A stretch of DNA of 64,000 nt, taken from positions 310,001-374,000 of the forward strand of contig LR590468.1 in NCBI GenBank assembly GCA_901472505.1. The letters are read 5' to 3'. The position numbers and the translations under genes are program-made. Shown piece after piece: positions 21,703-30,975 of this stretch. Under the pieces are notes generated by a model that ran no database searches, was not told where the DNA came from, and was given only the letters and a program-made list of their open reading frames with translations. Source of the stretch: Proteus vulgaris. GTDB lineage: Bacteria > Pseudomonadota > Gammaproteobacteria > Enterobacterales > Enterobacteriaceae. Positions within the stretch are counted from its first letter, which is position 1. The number at the start of each line of letters is the position of its first letter.

Positions 21703-21744
21703 AAAAAAATACCCCGGATATTTTTATCTCTGGGGTATTTTTTT
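21703..21744. terminator. artM / MFS-gene bidirectional terminator
   Basis: Stem AATACCCC with GGGGTATT (about 21708-21715 and 21732-21739), flanked by A-run and T-run, so it can terminate in both directions between convergent artM and the MFS gene. Confidence 0.85.
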
Positions 21745-21775
21745 ATCGCTGAATAAATTGTAACAAATAATGGTT

Positions 21776-22975
21776 CTATTTTTGTGTAGTCTGTTTTTCT
21801 ATTAACGCTTCCTTATGGCTTACTCTATACGCATTCCACGCCAATAGGCTACCAATTAACATGACAACGGCTAATGCTAATTTAGGTTGTACCGGTGATG
21901 TCAGTGCAGTTAAACCTAACGCAGCACCGCCTGCCATTTGAATAAAACCAACCAAAGCAGAGGCAATACCTGCCGTCTGTGAATACGGCTCAAGTGCATA
22001 ACTTGTCGCAGGCCCCATAATAAAGGCTAATCCAGCGCAAGCACTTGCTACAGGGAGCATGTAAATCAGCCAATGGCTTTGTATTTCGGCAGGAATAAAC
22101 ATTAAGCTTAATAACAAACTCACACAACCTACCCCCATTAACCCCCCCCCTAATATCAAACAAATAGGTCTGCCAACACGGTGGATCACCCGGTTTGCAT
22201 AAAAGCTAACAAACATTATCCAAAAACCATTTACACCAAAAATAATGGAAAAAATCAGCGGTGATAGCTTCGCATCATTCATCAAAACAATAGGAGCAAA
22301 TGAAACATAAGTTAAAGCCATTCCCATTGTGCCTGCATTCACGAAAGCAAAAGTTAAAAAACGTTTACTACACAAAATCTCAAGGTATGTTTTACCTAAT
22401 TTCTGTTTCGATTGCGCTATATTTTCAGGCTTAGTTTCTGGTAAGAAGCGAGTGATCAACACTAGCACAAATACTGAATAGAAAATTAAAAATCCAAAAG
22501 GTGCACGCCATCCCCAATACTCAGCCAATAATCCACCTAATAAGGGTGCAAGTGCAGGAATAATATTTAAGGTACCATTTAAAAAGCCAAAAACACGAGC
22601 CGCATCATTACCATTAAAGCAGTCACGAACACAGGTAAAAGCCACAACGGAAGTACAACACACTGCACAAGCCTGTAATAATCGCGAAATAATAAAAAGC
22701 GTTGAGTCTGTAGAGATCGTTGCAATCACAGAACCCACAATATAGATAAGGATCCCAACGATAGCGATAGGTTTACGACCAAACTTATCCACTAATGGCC
22801 CTGATATCAGTTGTCCTATACCTAAAACTAAAATAAATAAAGCGATAGTCGATTGAATAAGGGAGACACTACTTCCTAAATCTTGAGCAATCGCAGGGAT
22901 CGTCGGTAAATAGAGATCGATCCCCAAAGGCCCCAATAACACCATCACTAATAACAACGCTTTTAAATTCTGCAT
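21776..22975 (-). CDS. MFS drug-resistance transporter, Bcr/CflA-like
   Basis: A 399-aa, 12-span major facilitator of the DHA1 drug:H+ antiporter group. The Bcr/CflA signature is seen at the N-terminus (LGPLGIDLYLPTIPAIAQDL), with the loop 2-3 motif GPLVDKFGRKPIAIVG and motif C-like GFLNGTLNIIPALAPLLGG. The substrate cannot be read from sequence; relatives export bicyclomycin, chloramphenicol or other drugs. It lies between artM (convergent) and rlmC (same strand, terminator between), so it is probably its own transcript. The start is supported by family alignment, without a strong SD. Confidence 0.9.
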   Translation of the reverse strand: MQNLKALLLVMVLLGPLGIDLYLPTIPAIAQDLGSSVSLIQSTIALFILVLGIGQLISGPLVDKFGRKPIAIVGILIYIVGSVIATISTDSTLFIISRLLQACAVCCTSVVAFTCVRDCFNGNDAARVFGFLNGTLNIIPALAPLLGGLLAEYWGWRAPFGFLIFYSVFVLVLITRFLPETKPENIAQSKQKLGKTYLEILCSKRFLTFAFVNAGTMGMALTYVSFAPIVLMNDAKLSPLIFSIIFGVNGFWIMFVSFYANRVIHRVGRPICLILGGGLMGVGCVSLLLSLMFIPAEIQSHWLIYMLPVASACAGLAFIMGPATSYALEPYSQTAGIASALVGFIQMAGGAALGLTALTSPVQPKLALAVVMLIGSLLAWNAYRVSHKEALIEKQTTQK

Positions 22976-22991
22976 AAAAAATGCCCATCTA

Positions 22992-23029
22992 ATAAAAAAG
23001 AAAACGCCCGATGTTATCCATCGAGCGTT
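22992..23029 (-). terminator. rlmC terminator (minus strand)
   Basis: Stem AACGCCCGATG (23003-23013) with CATCGAGCGTT (23019-23029), one mismatch, followed on the minus strand by a T-rich tract (22992-23002). Confidence 0.8.
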
Positions 23030-23077
23030 AAATACTGATTTATACTAACACCCATTGCCTATTTTGTAATGAATATC

Positions 23078-24211
23078 TTAACTGTCTTGTAATACCAATA
23101 ATGTAAGCACTTCATAGTGAGCTGTATGCGGAAACATATCAAACAACTGCACTCTATCAATACGATAATGAGAAAGTTGCTGAATATCTTTAACCATAGT
23201 TTGAGCGTTACAACTCGAATACAGAATAAAGCGAGGCTTCATTTTATTTAAATAGCCACACAGTGCCTCACCAATACCTCGTCTTGGCGGATTAACAAGC
23301 ACTAATTCAGGCACTAACTCGTTGGCTAATGCATAACCCGTTGAATCTAGTGCTTGAAATTCAACATGCTCTAACCCTAATTCATAAGCTGATAAACGCG
23401 CACATTCTATTGCTTCAGGACTAATCTCAATTCCTGTCAATTGGGTCAATTTATCTGCGCAATGTAACCCAAAGCCTCCTGATCCACAAAACATATCCCA
23501 CAAATGTGAGATATTTAATTCTCTAACCCAACGACCCGCCGTAGCATAAAGTGATGAGGCCACAACTGGATTAGTTTGAAAAAAGCCTCTTGGACGAATA
23601 TGCAATGGAATTTTGTTGAATGATTCATCTAAAAACGTTTTTTCAGTCAGAATAATTTCTTTTTCACCTTCAAGAATTGCCATATGAACAGGTTGAATAT
23701 TCACAGAGATAACCGCCAATTGAGGTAGTTTTTCTTGTAACCACGGAAGTGCTTTACGAAGTTGCTCTAATTTTTTTTCTGAGCGTAAAACAAAACGCAA
23801 CATCATCGTGCCATTGCTTCTGCTTTCAGTTAATAAAATAAACTTAAGTTCGCCACGCCGACGCTCAATATCGTAAGGTACTAATCCTGCTCTCGCTATA
23901 AATGTTTTTAAAATTGGGAATATCGGTGTAAAAGAGTCAGGGTAAAGAGGACATTCGCATAAATCGACAGCCACACCCTCTCGTGTTTTTAGACCTAATA
24001 CTGGTTTTTCAACACTGCCACTGACTACCATTTTTGCTTTGTTACGAAATTGCGCTTGCTGGCTTTCAACAGGCGCTAATTTATCAAAAGCATAATCTTC
24101 AGGTAGCAATGCTAATAAGCTGTGCTGTTTTTTCTTGATTTGTTCAGAATAAGCAAGAGAAAGCCATTCACAAGAATGACAATCACCCGCACTAAATCGT
24201 GCGCATTGCAT
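23078..24211 (-). CDS. rlmC: 23S rRNA (uracil747-C5)-methyltransferase RlmC
   Basis: SAM-dependent RNA m5U methyltransferase (377 aa; E. coli 375). N-terminal cysteines for the Fe-S cluster are present ([16 protein letters not shown] plus LCECPLYP). The SAM-binding motif [21 protein letters not shown] and the catalytic SSCNAQT Cys near residue 333 are intact, and the C-terminus [17 protein letters not shown] is a family hallmark. It follows ybjN on the same strand, about 30 bp apart. Confidence 0.97.
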   Translation of the reverse strand: MQCARFSAGDCHSCEWLSLAYSEQIKKKQHSLLALLPEDYAFDKLAPVESQQAQFRNKAKMVVSGSVEKPVLGLKTREGVAVDLCECPLYPDSFTPIFPILKTFIARAGLVPYDIERRRGELKFILLTESRSNGTMMLRFVLRSEKKLEQLRKALPWLQEKLPQLAVISVNIQPVHMAILEGEKEIILTEKTFLDESFNKIPLHIRPRGFFQTNPVVASSLYATAGRWVRELNISHLWDMFCGSGGFGLHCADKLTQLTGIEISPEAIECARLSAYELGLEHVEFQALDSTGYALANELVPELVLVNPPRRGIGEALCGYLNKMKPRFILYSSCNAQTMVKDIQQLSHYRIDRVQLFDMFPHTAHYEVLTLLVLQDS

Positions 24212-24241
24212 AAGATTTTGTGACCGTTATGGAGATTAATA

Positions 24242-24757
24242 TTAATGTACAGTATAGGAGGAGTCAGTTGATGAACTACTTATTTCAACATCTTCTTCAT
24301 CATCTTCTTCATTTTCACTTTCTTGTTTTTCGCCATACAAGAAACCATTATTAAAAATCTCACTGACTACTTCAGCTGATTGTTCTTCTGCTTTTTGTAA
24401 GAACAGATCAAACTGATTCAGTGAGATCCCCGCGGCAACAGGGAATGATTGGCAGAATACTAATTTAGGTAAGTTTTCATCACTAATTTCTAAAAATATT
24501 TTAATAAACAAAGAACTTGCATTAATTTGGCTAAGGTTGGCCATTAAAGGCACTATTGCTGAGGGTTTTAATTCAGCGATAGCGGTAAATACAAGCACAT
24601 CTTCAAGAATATCAATTTTAGCATCAAATATGCCACTGATATATTGAAGATGTGGCAAATGTAACGCCTGACAAGAGTCACATTCATAATAAGCAATCTG
24701 TAGTTCATCAAGCCAAGATTTTAGCTGATCCAGATCGGGGGTCACAACAGCGTTCAT
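24242..24757 (-). CDS. ybjN: YbjN-family protein
   Basis: A 171-aa cytoplasmic protein matching E. coli YbjN (158 aa) over residues 5-130: LDQLKSWLDELQIAYYECDS, CQALHLPHLQ and SQINASSLFIKIFLEI. YbjN has been linked to stress responses and motility in E. coli, but its molecular role is unknown. The C-terminus carries an acidic stretch (ESENEEDDEEDVEIS) before an LH/VH end. It precedes rlmC on the same strand. Confidence 0.9.
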   Translation of the reverse strand: MNAVVTPDLDQLKSWLDELQIAYYECDSCQALHLPHLQYISGIFDAKIDILEDVLVFTAIAELKPSAIVPLMANLSQINASSLFIKIFLEISDENLPKLVFCQSFPVAAGISLNQFDLFLQKAEEQSAEVVSEIFNNGFLYGEKQESENEEDDEEDVEISSSSTDSSYTVH

Positions 24758-24925
24758 TCAAATAACCTTTACGCGCTAAAGAAAAGAGTGCCTTTTGGCA
24801 TTGAGGCTATTTTGCCACTTTTTATATCTTGAAGGCACTAATAAATAGAAAAACTAAGAAAATTAAGCCAATTTACAGATTGGATTTTCTTGGTTTTTCA
24901 TGCATTGTTGAAAAAAAACAGTGCG

Positions 24926-25229
24926 CTATTGTTCGTTATTCTCTTTTTTCTTTTTATTATTCGCGGGTTTGTTATCAATACCTAAAAACGTTAAGCGATA
25001 AATCGCACGCCATACAATATGAATAGCAGGCGGGATCATGCAGATAACCCCCAGAACAACCAGTGTTAATTGCCCCGTGTAGGTGCCTAGCCACTGCGGA
25101 GATGTGATATATTGATTGATAGACAAATAAGCAATCACTAATAAAATAATCCCTATGATCTCAATGATTATGATGGGGTTTTGGCATATCAGACAGTGAT
25201 TTCATATCCCGATTAGAAGGCTTTTCCAT
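24926..25229 (-). pseudogene. ybjC: DUF1418 membrane protein YbjC, single-base frameshift
   Basis: Small inner-membrane protein of the YbjC/DUF1418 family, function unknown. Reading from ATG 25229 (SD GGAG) gives MEKPSNRDMKSLSDMPKP and then a quick stop. The continuation IIIIEIIGIILLVIAYLS and the second hydrophobic segment LTLVVLGVICMIPPAIHIV are in the next frame. The lesion is a run of four C's (G's at 25175-25178 on the plus strand) where three restore the frame. The corrected protein is 100 aa, against 95 in E. coli, with two membrane spans and a basic tail. It is divergent from grxA, as in E. coli. Confidence 0.85.
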
Positions 25230-25400
25230 ATTTTCTCCGCTAAATGCTGTATCGCAGTCCTATCTCATTATTCGGCAAATTGGTATAATTTATCACACTA
25301 AAAGGCAATAACTGTTTTTGTTTAGCCTCATAAAAGGGCATAGTATCAACCAATAAAGACTATTATGCCTGAATTTTATTTCCTCAATAAGGAGTGTCGT

Positions 25401-25664
25401 ATGTTTGTTGTAATTTTTGGTCGCCCTGGTTGCCCATATTGTGTACGTGCTAAACAACTGGCTGAAACTCTGGCTGAAAAACGTGACGATTTTGATTTCC
25501 GTTATGTTGATATCCAAGCCGAAGGAATTACAAAAGCAGATTTATCTAAAACCGTCGGTAAAGAGGTTGAAACTGTGCCACAAATTTTTATTGATGAGAA
25601 ACACATCGGTGGTTGCACAGATTTTGAAGCTTATGCTAAAGAAAATTTAGGCATCTATAACTAA
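25401..25664 (+). CDS. grxA: Glutaredoxin 1
   Basis: Glutathione-dependent disulfide reductase (87 aa; E. coli 85) that reduces ribonucleotide reductase and other proteins. The active site CPYC lies at about residues 11-14 in FGRPGCPYCVRAKQLAE; the cis-proline segment TVPQIFID and GGCTDFEAY follow. I start it at ATG 25401 with SD AAGGAG; an in-frame ATG at 25365 would add 12 unconserved residues. Confidence 0.97.
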   Translation: MFVVIFGRPGCPYCVRAKQLAETLAEKRDDFDFRYVDIQAEGITKADLSKTVGKEVETVPQIFIDEKHIGGCTDFEAYAKENLGIYN

Positions 25665-25668
25665 TCAA

Positions 25669-25720
25669 AAAGCGCTAAAACAAGCTATTTTTCAATATGT
25701 TTTAGCGCTTTCTTTTTTTT
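25669..25720 (+). terminator. grxA terminator
   Basis: A perfect 14-bp stem AAAGCGCTAAAACA (25669-25682) with TGTTTTAGCGCTTT (25698-25711), followed by C and eight T's. Confidence 0.9.
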
Positions 25721-25788
25721 ATTTCACACATTATCTCTTTATATCTTCCTCTTTCCAAAAAAAATTCTATTTTTTTTCATTAGTCAGC

Positions 25789-25815
25789 GAACTTTCTTCT
25801 TAACTCAGAGTCTGA
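25789..25815 (+). promoter_or_regulatory. Sigma-E type promoter of rybB
   Basis: A -35 element GAACTT (25789-25794) and a -10 element TCTGA (25811-25815) are separated by 16 bp, matching the RpoE consensus (GGAACTT / TCTGA). The predicted start G at 25822 is six bases after the -10. E. coli rybB is known to be sigma-E dependent. Confidence 0.8.
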
Positions 25816-25821
25816 ATTAGT

Positions 25822-25905
25822 GCCACTGCTTTTCTTTGATGTCCCCAAATATTGAGGAGCCCGATAGTTTCAACCCCTTTGGTGAAATAACTGTCGGGTT
25901 TTTTA
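25822..25905 (+). ncRNA. rybB: Hfq-dependent small RNA RybB
   Basis: The first 25 bases (GCCACTGCTTTTCTTTGATG and following CCCC) match the E. coli RybB 5' end as I recall it. This is the seed region that base-pairs with outer-membrane-protein mRNAs. A short GAGGAGCCC linker follows, then a terminator stem CCCGATAGTT (about 25860-25869) with AACTGTCGGG (about 25888-25898) and TTTTTT. The terminator stem differs from E. coli, as expected for covarying hairpins. It lies between grxA and yjbQ; in E. coli it is also near grxA. About 84 nt long. Role: sigma-E response, repression of porin synthesis. Confidence 0.88.
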
Positions 25906-25922
25906 TTGCCTAAAATAGAGCC

Positions 25923-26342
25923 TTATTCACCTTGCAATGTCACAATAATACGGCGACGACCACCATGATTACGGTGTTCACCAAGATAAATTCCCTGCCA
26001 AGTTCCTAAATTAAGCTCGCCTTGACTAATAGGAATAGTGATACTTTGTCCAAGTAAACTGCTTTTTATATGTGCTGGCATATCATCACTTCCTTCATAA
26101 GTGTGAAGGTAGTAATTTTCATTCTCTTTAACACTTTGATTAAAGAAATTTTCAAAATCACTTCGTACTGTCGGATCTGCATTTTCATTAATCGTTAACG
26201 AAGCCGATGTATGTTGAATAAAAAAATGAGCAATTCCAATTTTATATTGTCTTAGTTCGGGTAATTCTTGAATCAATGTCTGTGTAATTAAGTGGAACCC
26301 TCTCGGCCTTGCGTTGAGTACGATATTTTTTTGGAGCCACAT
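25923..26342 (-). CDS. yjbQ: YjbQ/UPF0047 family protein
   Basis: A 139-aa protein aligning over its full length with E. coli YjbQ (138 aa). Conserved blocks are FFIQHTSASLTINENADPTVR, DDMPAHIKSSLLG and LGTWQGIYLGEHRNHGGRRR, with the conserved His residues of the family. YjbQ has weak thiamine-phosphate synthase activity in genetic tests; the physiological function is unsettled. Its 3' end lies about 20 bp from the RybB terminator. Confidence 0.93.
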   Translation of the reverse strand: MWLQKNIVLNARPRGFHLITQTLIQELPELRQYKIGIAHFFIQHTSASLTINENADPTVRSDFENFFNQSVKENENYYLHTYEGSDDMPAHIKSSLLGQSITIPISQGELNLGTWQGIYLGEHRNHGGRRRIIVTLQGE

Positions 26343-26581
26343 TTTTTATACCTCGTTGAAAATAACAAAAAAGAGCAATGTGAGAGCTATACCATAAGTG
26401 AAATTCTCTTTTTAAGCATGCTTTAGCTCAGTTAAATCTAAAACTGACAATTCTTTTAAAAAAAGCACAATTAAATAAGAAAAAAACACTTTACCCTTAT
26501 TACTCGCTCATTTACCCTTAAAAACTTGCGTATTATGTATCATAAACATCGCTTATCAGCACGACATGTATGGAGCCTACT

Positions 26582-27193
26582 TTGCTGGAACAATTTAATT
26601 TAGCCGTATTTTCAATGATGAATGCAACACCTGCAGCATCTCCTTTCGAAATCGGTGTGGCGATAATTATTGCTAAGTACCTTGTCTATCTCTTTCCTTT
26701 ATCTTTAGTGTTCTATTGGTTGTGGGGTAATGAAAAACACCTTAGCCAGCAAAGAACATTAGCCTGTAAAGCTGCGGTCTCTTTAGTTATTGCGCTGTCT
26801 ATCTCTTGGTTTATTGGTGCAATTGCGCCTCATGAGCGCCCTTTTGCTGCCAATATTGGGTATAATTTCCTTGAGCATGATGCAACGCCTTCGTTCCCAA
26901 GCAATCACGGTACATTTGTTTTCACCATTGCATTAGCTTATCTGTTTTGGCATAACAGTAAACGTATTGGTTATATCATGCTAGGTTTAGGAGTTGCGAT
27001 TGCTTGGGCGCGTATTTACCTTGGTGTGCATTGGCCAATCGATATGATAGGCGCCCTTATAGTTGCTCTGCTTTCTTGTGGTTTAAGCCAGATCTTCTGG
27101 TCTAAAGGCGGGAATGCACTCCAAAAATGGGTACAACAACTTTATCAGTTCTGTTTTGCTTATCCGATTCGTAAAGGTTGGACAAAAGCCTAA
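26582..27193 (+). CDS. ybjG: Undecaprenyl-diphosphate phosphatase, PAP2 family (YbjG)
   Basis: Membrane phosphatase that recycles the cell-wall lipid carrier by dephosphorylating undecaprenyl diphosphate. The three PAP2 motifs are present: HERP, PSNHGT and ARIYLGVHWPID, with several membrane spans. I prefer TTG 26582, which aligns exactly with the E. coli N-terminus (MLEQFNLAVFSMMNATP) and has GGAG six bases upstream. ATG 26570 is an in-frame alternative lacking an SD. Ends RKGW-KA, as E. coli YbjG ends RKGWVRD. Confidence 0.92.
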   Translation: MLEQFNLAVFSMMNATPAASPFEIGVAIIIAKYLVYLFPLSLVFYWLWGNEKHLSQQRTLACKAAVSLVIALSISWFIGAIAPHERPFAANIGYNFLEHDATPSFPSNHGTFVFTIALAYLFWHNSKRIGYIMLGLGVAIAWARIYLGVHWPIDMIGALIVALLSCGLSQIFWSKGGNALQKWVQQLYQFCFAYPIRKGWTKA

Positions 27194-27207
27194 CCCTTCT
27201 TGCTTTG

Positions 27208-27238
27208 AAAAAGACCCTATTTATTGTGGTCTTTTTTT
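27208..27238 (+). terminator. ybjG terminator
   Basis: Stem AAAAAGACC with GGTCTTTTT and a continuing T-run, 15 bp after the ybjG stop. Confidence 0.85.
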
Positions 27239-28105
27239 ATATTTAACTTAAGCAATTCTCTCCACTTCGATATATTAATATCTAAATAAAATTATCCTCT
27301 ATTATTATATTATTTGTCCAAAAAAAAAATGTGTTGTTATTTTAATCAAAATGAAGTTTTTATATTCGCTATATTGTAATATATCAAACTCATTTATTAA
27401 CAAATTTATTGTCGTAATAATAAACAATATTCTACTTATGACTGAATTATTGTTATCTTCATTTCATAGAATAAAAGAAAATCATTAATAAATAATCGTA
27501 ATACTCTATTTTTATATTCTTTTGTCTACTTTTAAACACAAATTAAAGAAAATAATTAGTATATAAATATCAATGTGTTATATTGTTAATATAATGTTTT
27601 AATTGTGAATAAAAATAACCATATTGATTTAAATCATTTATTTTATAAGAAATAAAAAAGTCTAATTTTAATCATTAATATATGAACATTCAGGTATATG
27701 GATTTATTATCAATCTCCATTAAAAATGGAAAAGTATTTCAAAATGTTTAAAAAACCCTTCTAAAAACACAAAATATAAAAAATGTTACATTTTTAGATT
27801 TTTCAGTTATATTTAGCATTTGAGATGGTGATCACGGTAGTTTATCCTGAAAAACACTATATTCTGCACCTCTTAAGTCTGGATATAAACTTATCGAATA
27901 TTTTTTCAAATTTTAGAAGATCGTAATTCTTTTGAAATTTAAAGATTTTAGTATGTGGTAATTGAAGATATTGAGATAACACTAGGTACTCAATGCTCTC
28001 ATTTATTCATAATTAAATTTATGTCGTGATTGTTTCTGATAAGAAATAAAATCACGCTTTTATTTTATTCATTATTTTTTTTACCGCGTTATTTCGGAGA
28101 GTATT
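27239..28105. other. Long AT-rich region upstream of sdaC
   Basis: About 870 bases with no ORF of note, strongly A/T-rich, containing many short A- and T-runs. It must hold the sdaC promoter and may be a binding platform for H-NS or Lrp (inference). It contains one FNR-like box (separate entry). I see no RNA gene, repeat family or mobile-element end. Confidence 0.5.
27624..27637 (+). promoter_or_regulatory. FNR-like box upstream of sdaC
   Basis: TTGATTTAAATCAT matches 9 of 10 fixed bases of the FNR consensus TTGAT-N4-ATCAA. It lies about 470 bp before the sdaC ATG, so its target promoter is uncertain, and in AT-rich DNA such matches can be chance. Confidence 0.35.
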
Positions 28106-29422
28106 ATGGATACAACCAAAGCTGGTTCTATCGCATCGGGTAACACCCAAGGTGATTACAAAACATGGCGTAAGTCAGATACGGTATGGATGTTAGGTTT
28201 ATATGGTACGGCTATCGGTGCTGGCGTTCTATTTTTACCTATCAATGCAGGGATTGGTGGCTTAATTCCTCTGTTGATCATGTTAGTGCTTGCATTTCCA
28301 ATGACCTTCTTTGCACACCGTGGTATGTGTCGCTTTGTGTTATCAGGTAAAAACCCAGGTGAAGATATCACTGAAGTTGTTGAAGAACACTTTGGTAAAA
28401 CAGCAGGTAAACTGATTACTCTGCTCTATTTCTTTGCTATTTACCCTATTTTATTGGTTTATAGTGTTGCTATCACCAATACAGTAGAAAGCTTTATAGT
28501 GAACCAAATGCACATGACTGCACCACCTCGCGCAATTTTATCGCTGATACTGATTGTCGGTATCATGTCAATTATTCGCTTTGGTGAACAAGCTATCGTT
28601 AAAGCAATGAGTGTGCTAGTGTTCCCATTTGTTGCCGTCTTGATGGTTTTAGCACTGTATCTTATTCCTGAATGGAATGGCGCAATACTTGAGACTCTCT
28701 CTTTTGATCACGCAACAACTTCAGGTATGGGCCAAGGCCTATTAGTAACACTGTGGTTAGCTATCCCTGTCATGGTATTCTCTTTCAACCACTCCCCCAT
28801 TATCTCTGCTTTTGCGGTTGCAAAACGTGAAGAATACGGTGAAAACGCTGAGAAGAAATGTTCACGCATTTTAGCTTATGCGCACATCATGATGGTTATC
28901 ACTGTTATGTTCTTCGTGTTTAGCTGTGTATTTAGCTTAACACCAGAAAATTTAGCAGAAGCAAAAGCACAGAATATCAGTATCCTGTCTTATCTGGCTA
29001 ACCATTTTGAAGCACCTGTTATCGCTTATATTGCTCCATTTATTGCTTTTGTTGCGATTACGAAATCTTTCTTAGGTCACTACTTAGGTGCTCGTGAAGG
29101 TTTCAATGGTTTAATCATCAAATCATTGCGTGAAAAAGGTAAAACAATCGAAAAAGATCGTTTAAACAAAATCACTGCACTGTTTATGCTGGTTACAACG
29201 TGGATCGTTGCAACGTTAAACCCAAGCATCTTAGGTATGATTGAAACGTTAGGTGGTCCAATTATCGCAATGTTACTGTTCCTGATGCCTATGTATGCAA
29301 TCCGTAAAGTACCTGCGATGAAGAAATACGAAGGCCATATCAGCAACGTATTCGTTGTAATCATGGGTCTTATCGCAATCTCAGCAGTTTTCTATAGCTT
29401 AATTAACTCTTTCATGGGCTAA
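28106..29422 (+). CDS. sdaC: Serine/proton symporter SdaC
   Basis: Inner-membrane HAAAP-family L-serine importer (438 aa), closely similar to E. coli SdaC throughout: [20 protein letters not shown] at the first spans, [39 protein letters not shown] and [17 protein letters not shown]. About 11 membrane spans are expected. SD GGAGAG precedes the ATG. It is followed by sdaB, so serine is taken up and then deaminated, as in the E. coli sdaCB operon. Confidence 0.97.
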   Translation: MDTTKAGSIASGNTQGDYKTWRKSDTVWMLGLYGTAIGAGVLFLPINAGIGGLIPLLIMLVLAFPMTFFAHRGMCRFVLSGKNPGEDITEVVEEHFGKTAGKLITLLYFFAIYPILLVYSVAITNTVESFIVNQMHMTAPPRAILSLILIVGIMSIIRFGEQAIVKAMSVLVFPFVAVLMVLALYLIPEWNGAILETLSFDHATTSGMGQGLLVTLWLAIPVMVFSFNHSPIISAFAVAKREEYGENAEKKCSRILAYAHIMMVITVMFFVFSCVFSLTPENLAEAKAQNISILSYLANHFEAPVIAYIAPFIAFVAITKSFLGHYLGAREGFNGLIIKSLREKGKTIEKDRLNKITALFMLVTTWIVATLNPSILGMIETLGGPIIAMLLFLMPMYAIRKVPAMKKYEGHISNVFVVIMGLIAISAVFYSLINSFMG

Positions 29423-29432
29423 TAAGGCATCT

Positions 29433-29464
29433 AATGGCTACTTTCTTTTATGAAAGTAGCCATT
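29433..29464 (+). other. Hairpin in the sdaC-sdaB intergenic region
   Basis: A 13-bp perfect stem AATGGCTACTTTC (29433-29445) with GAAAGTAGCCATT (29452-29464), loop of six bases. No T-run follows, so it is more likely an mRNA-processing or stability element setting sdaC/sdaB ratios than a full terminator. Confidence 0.5.
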
Positions 29465-29547
29465 ACAGCTTTAGACTTCAAAACTGACACTTATCACTCT
29501 AATAATCACACAGTTGCGCCTTTAAATTAATTAGGGAGGCGAATATT

Positions 29548-30912
29548 ATGGTTAGCGTCTTTGATATTTTTAAAATTGGTATCGGTCCTTCAAGTTCACA
29601 CACTGTAGGCCCCATGAAAGCAGGTAAAGAATTCGTTGATATCCTTGCTGACAAAAATCTTCTCTCTTCTGTTTCCCGTGTTATCGTTGATGTGTACGGC
29701 TCTTTATCTTTAACTGGTAAAGGTCACGCAACCGATATTGCTATTATTATGGGATTAGCTGGTAATTTACCTGATACCGTTGATATAGATTCTATTACTC
29801 CATTTATAAAACAAGTAGAAACAACGGGTCGCTTAATGCTGGCAAACGGCATTAAAGAAGTAGATTTTCCTGTTGATGGTGGTATGAATTTCCATAAAAG
29901 CAATTTACCTCTCCATGAGAATGGTATGACTATCACCGCTTATAATGGTGAACAGGTTCTATTGAAAAAAACCTATTATTCTATTGGTGGTGGCTTTATT
30001 GTTGATGAAGAGCATTTTGGTCAACCTGAAGAAAATGTAGTTCAAGTCCCTTATCCTTACCAATATGCGGCTGATTTACGTCGCCATTGTAAAGAAACCG
30101 GCCTTTCTCTATCTGCATTAGTCATGCAAAATGAATTAGCTCTGCGGAGTAAAGAAGAGATCTCAGCCCATTTTGCTGCGGTTTGGGATGTAATGAAGTC
30201 AGGTATTGAGCGCGGTGTAAATACCGAAGGCTTATTGCCAGGACCATTACGTGTACCTCGCCGTGCTTCTGCGTTACGCCGTATGTTGGTAACAGAAGAT
30301 AAAACCACAACCGATCCTATGACAGTTGTTGACTGGATCAATATGTTTGCACTTGCTGTCAATGAAGAAAATGCCGCTGGCGGACGTGTTGTAACAGCAC
30401 CGACAAATGGAGCATGTGGCATTATTCCTGCGGTACTGTCTTACTATGATAAATTCATTCGTCCTGTAAATGAAAACTCTTACACACGCTTTTTCTTAGT
30501 GGCCGGTGTTATCGGTTCTCTTTACAAAATGAATGCTTCAATTTCAGGTGCTGAAGTCGGTTGTCAAGGTGAAGTCGGTGTTGCTTGTTCTATGGCTGCC
30601 GGTGCATTAACAGAACTTCTAGGTGGCAGTCCAGAACAAGTTTGTATGGCTGCTGAAATAGCAATGGAGCATAACTTAGGACTTACCTGTGACCCTGTTG
30701 CAGGACAAGTGCAAGTCCCTTGCATTGAACGTAATGCCATTGCGGCTGTACAAGCTGTAAACTCATCTCGTATGGCTTTACGCCGTGTCAGTGATCCTCG
30801 TATTTGTTTAGATAAAGTCATCGAAACCATGTACGAAACAGGTAAAGATATTAATGCTAAATATCGTGAAACCTCTCAAGGTGGATTAGCCATTAAAATT
30901 TCTTGTGACTAA
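29548..30912 (+). CDS. sdaB: L-serine dehydratase (iron-sulfur)
   Basis: [4Fe-4S] enzyme deaminating L-serine to pyruvate and ammonia (454 aa; E. coli SdaB 455). The beta domain begins SVFDIFKIGIGPSSSHTVGP; the alpha domain contains TNGACGIIPAV and LTCDPVAGQVQVPC, with the cluster-ligand cysteines, and ETMYETGKDINAKYRETS near the end. SD GGGAGG is strong. Assigned sdaB rather than sdaA by its place behind sdaC. Confidence 0.95.
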   Translation: MVSVFDIFKIGIGPSSSHTVGPMKAGKEFVDILADKNLLSSVSRVIVDVYGSLSLTGKGHATDIAIIMGLAGNLPDTVDIDSITPFIKQVETTGRLMLANGIKEVDFPVDGGMNFHKSNLPLHENGMTITAYNGEQVLLKKTYYSIGGGFIVDEEHFGQPEENVVQVPYPYQYAADLRRHCKETGLSLSALVMQNELALRSKEEISAHFAAVWDVMKSGIERGVNTEGLLPGPLRVPRRASALRRMLVTEDKTTTDPMTVVDWINMFALAVNEENAAGGRVVTAPTNGACGIIPAVLSYYDKFIRPVNENSYTRFFLVAGVIGSLYKMNASISGAEVGCQGEVGVACSMAAGALTELLGGSPEQVCMAAEIAMEHNLGLTCDPVAGQVQVPCIERNAIAAVQAVNSSRMALRRVSDPRICLDKVIETMYETGKDINAKYRETSQGGLAIKISCD

Positions 30913-30948
30913 ATTTAAGAGGTTCAAATATAGAGAATCATTATCGAT

Positions 30949-30975
30949 AAGGCGCTGATATCAGCGCCTTTTTTA
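30949..30975 (+). terminator. sdaB terminator
   Basis: The 22-base perfect palindrome beginning AAGGCGCTGA (30949-30970) is followed by TTTTT. It ends the sdaCB transcript about 40 bp after sdaB. Confidence 0.88.
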
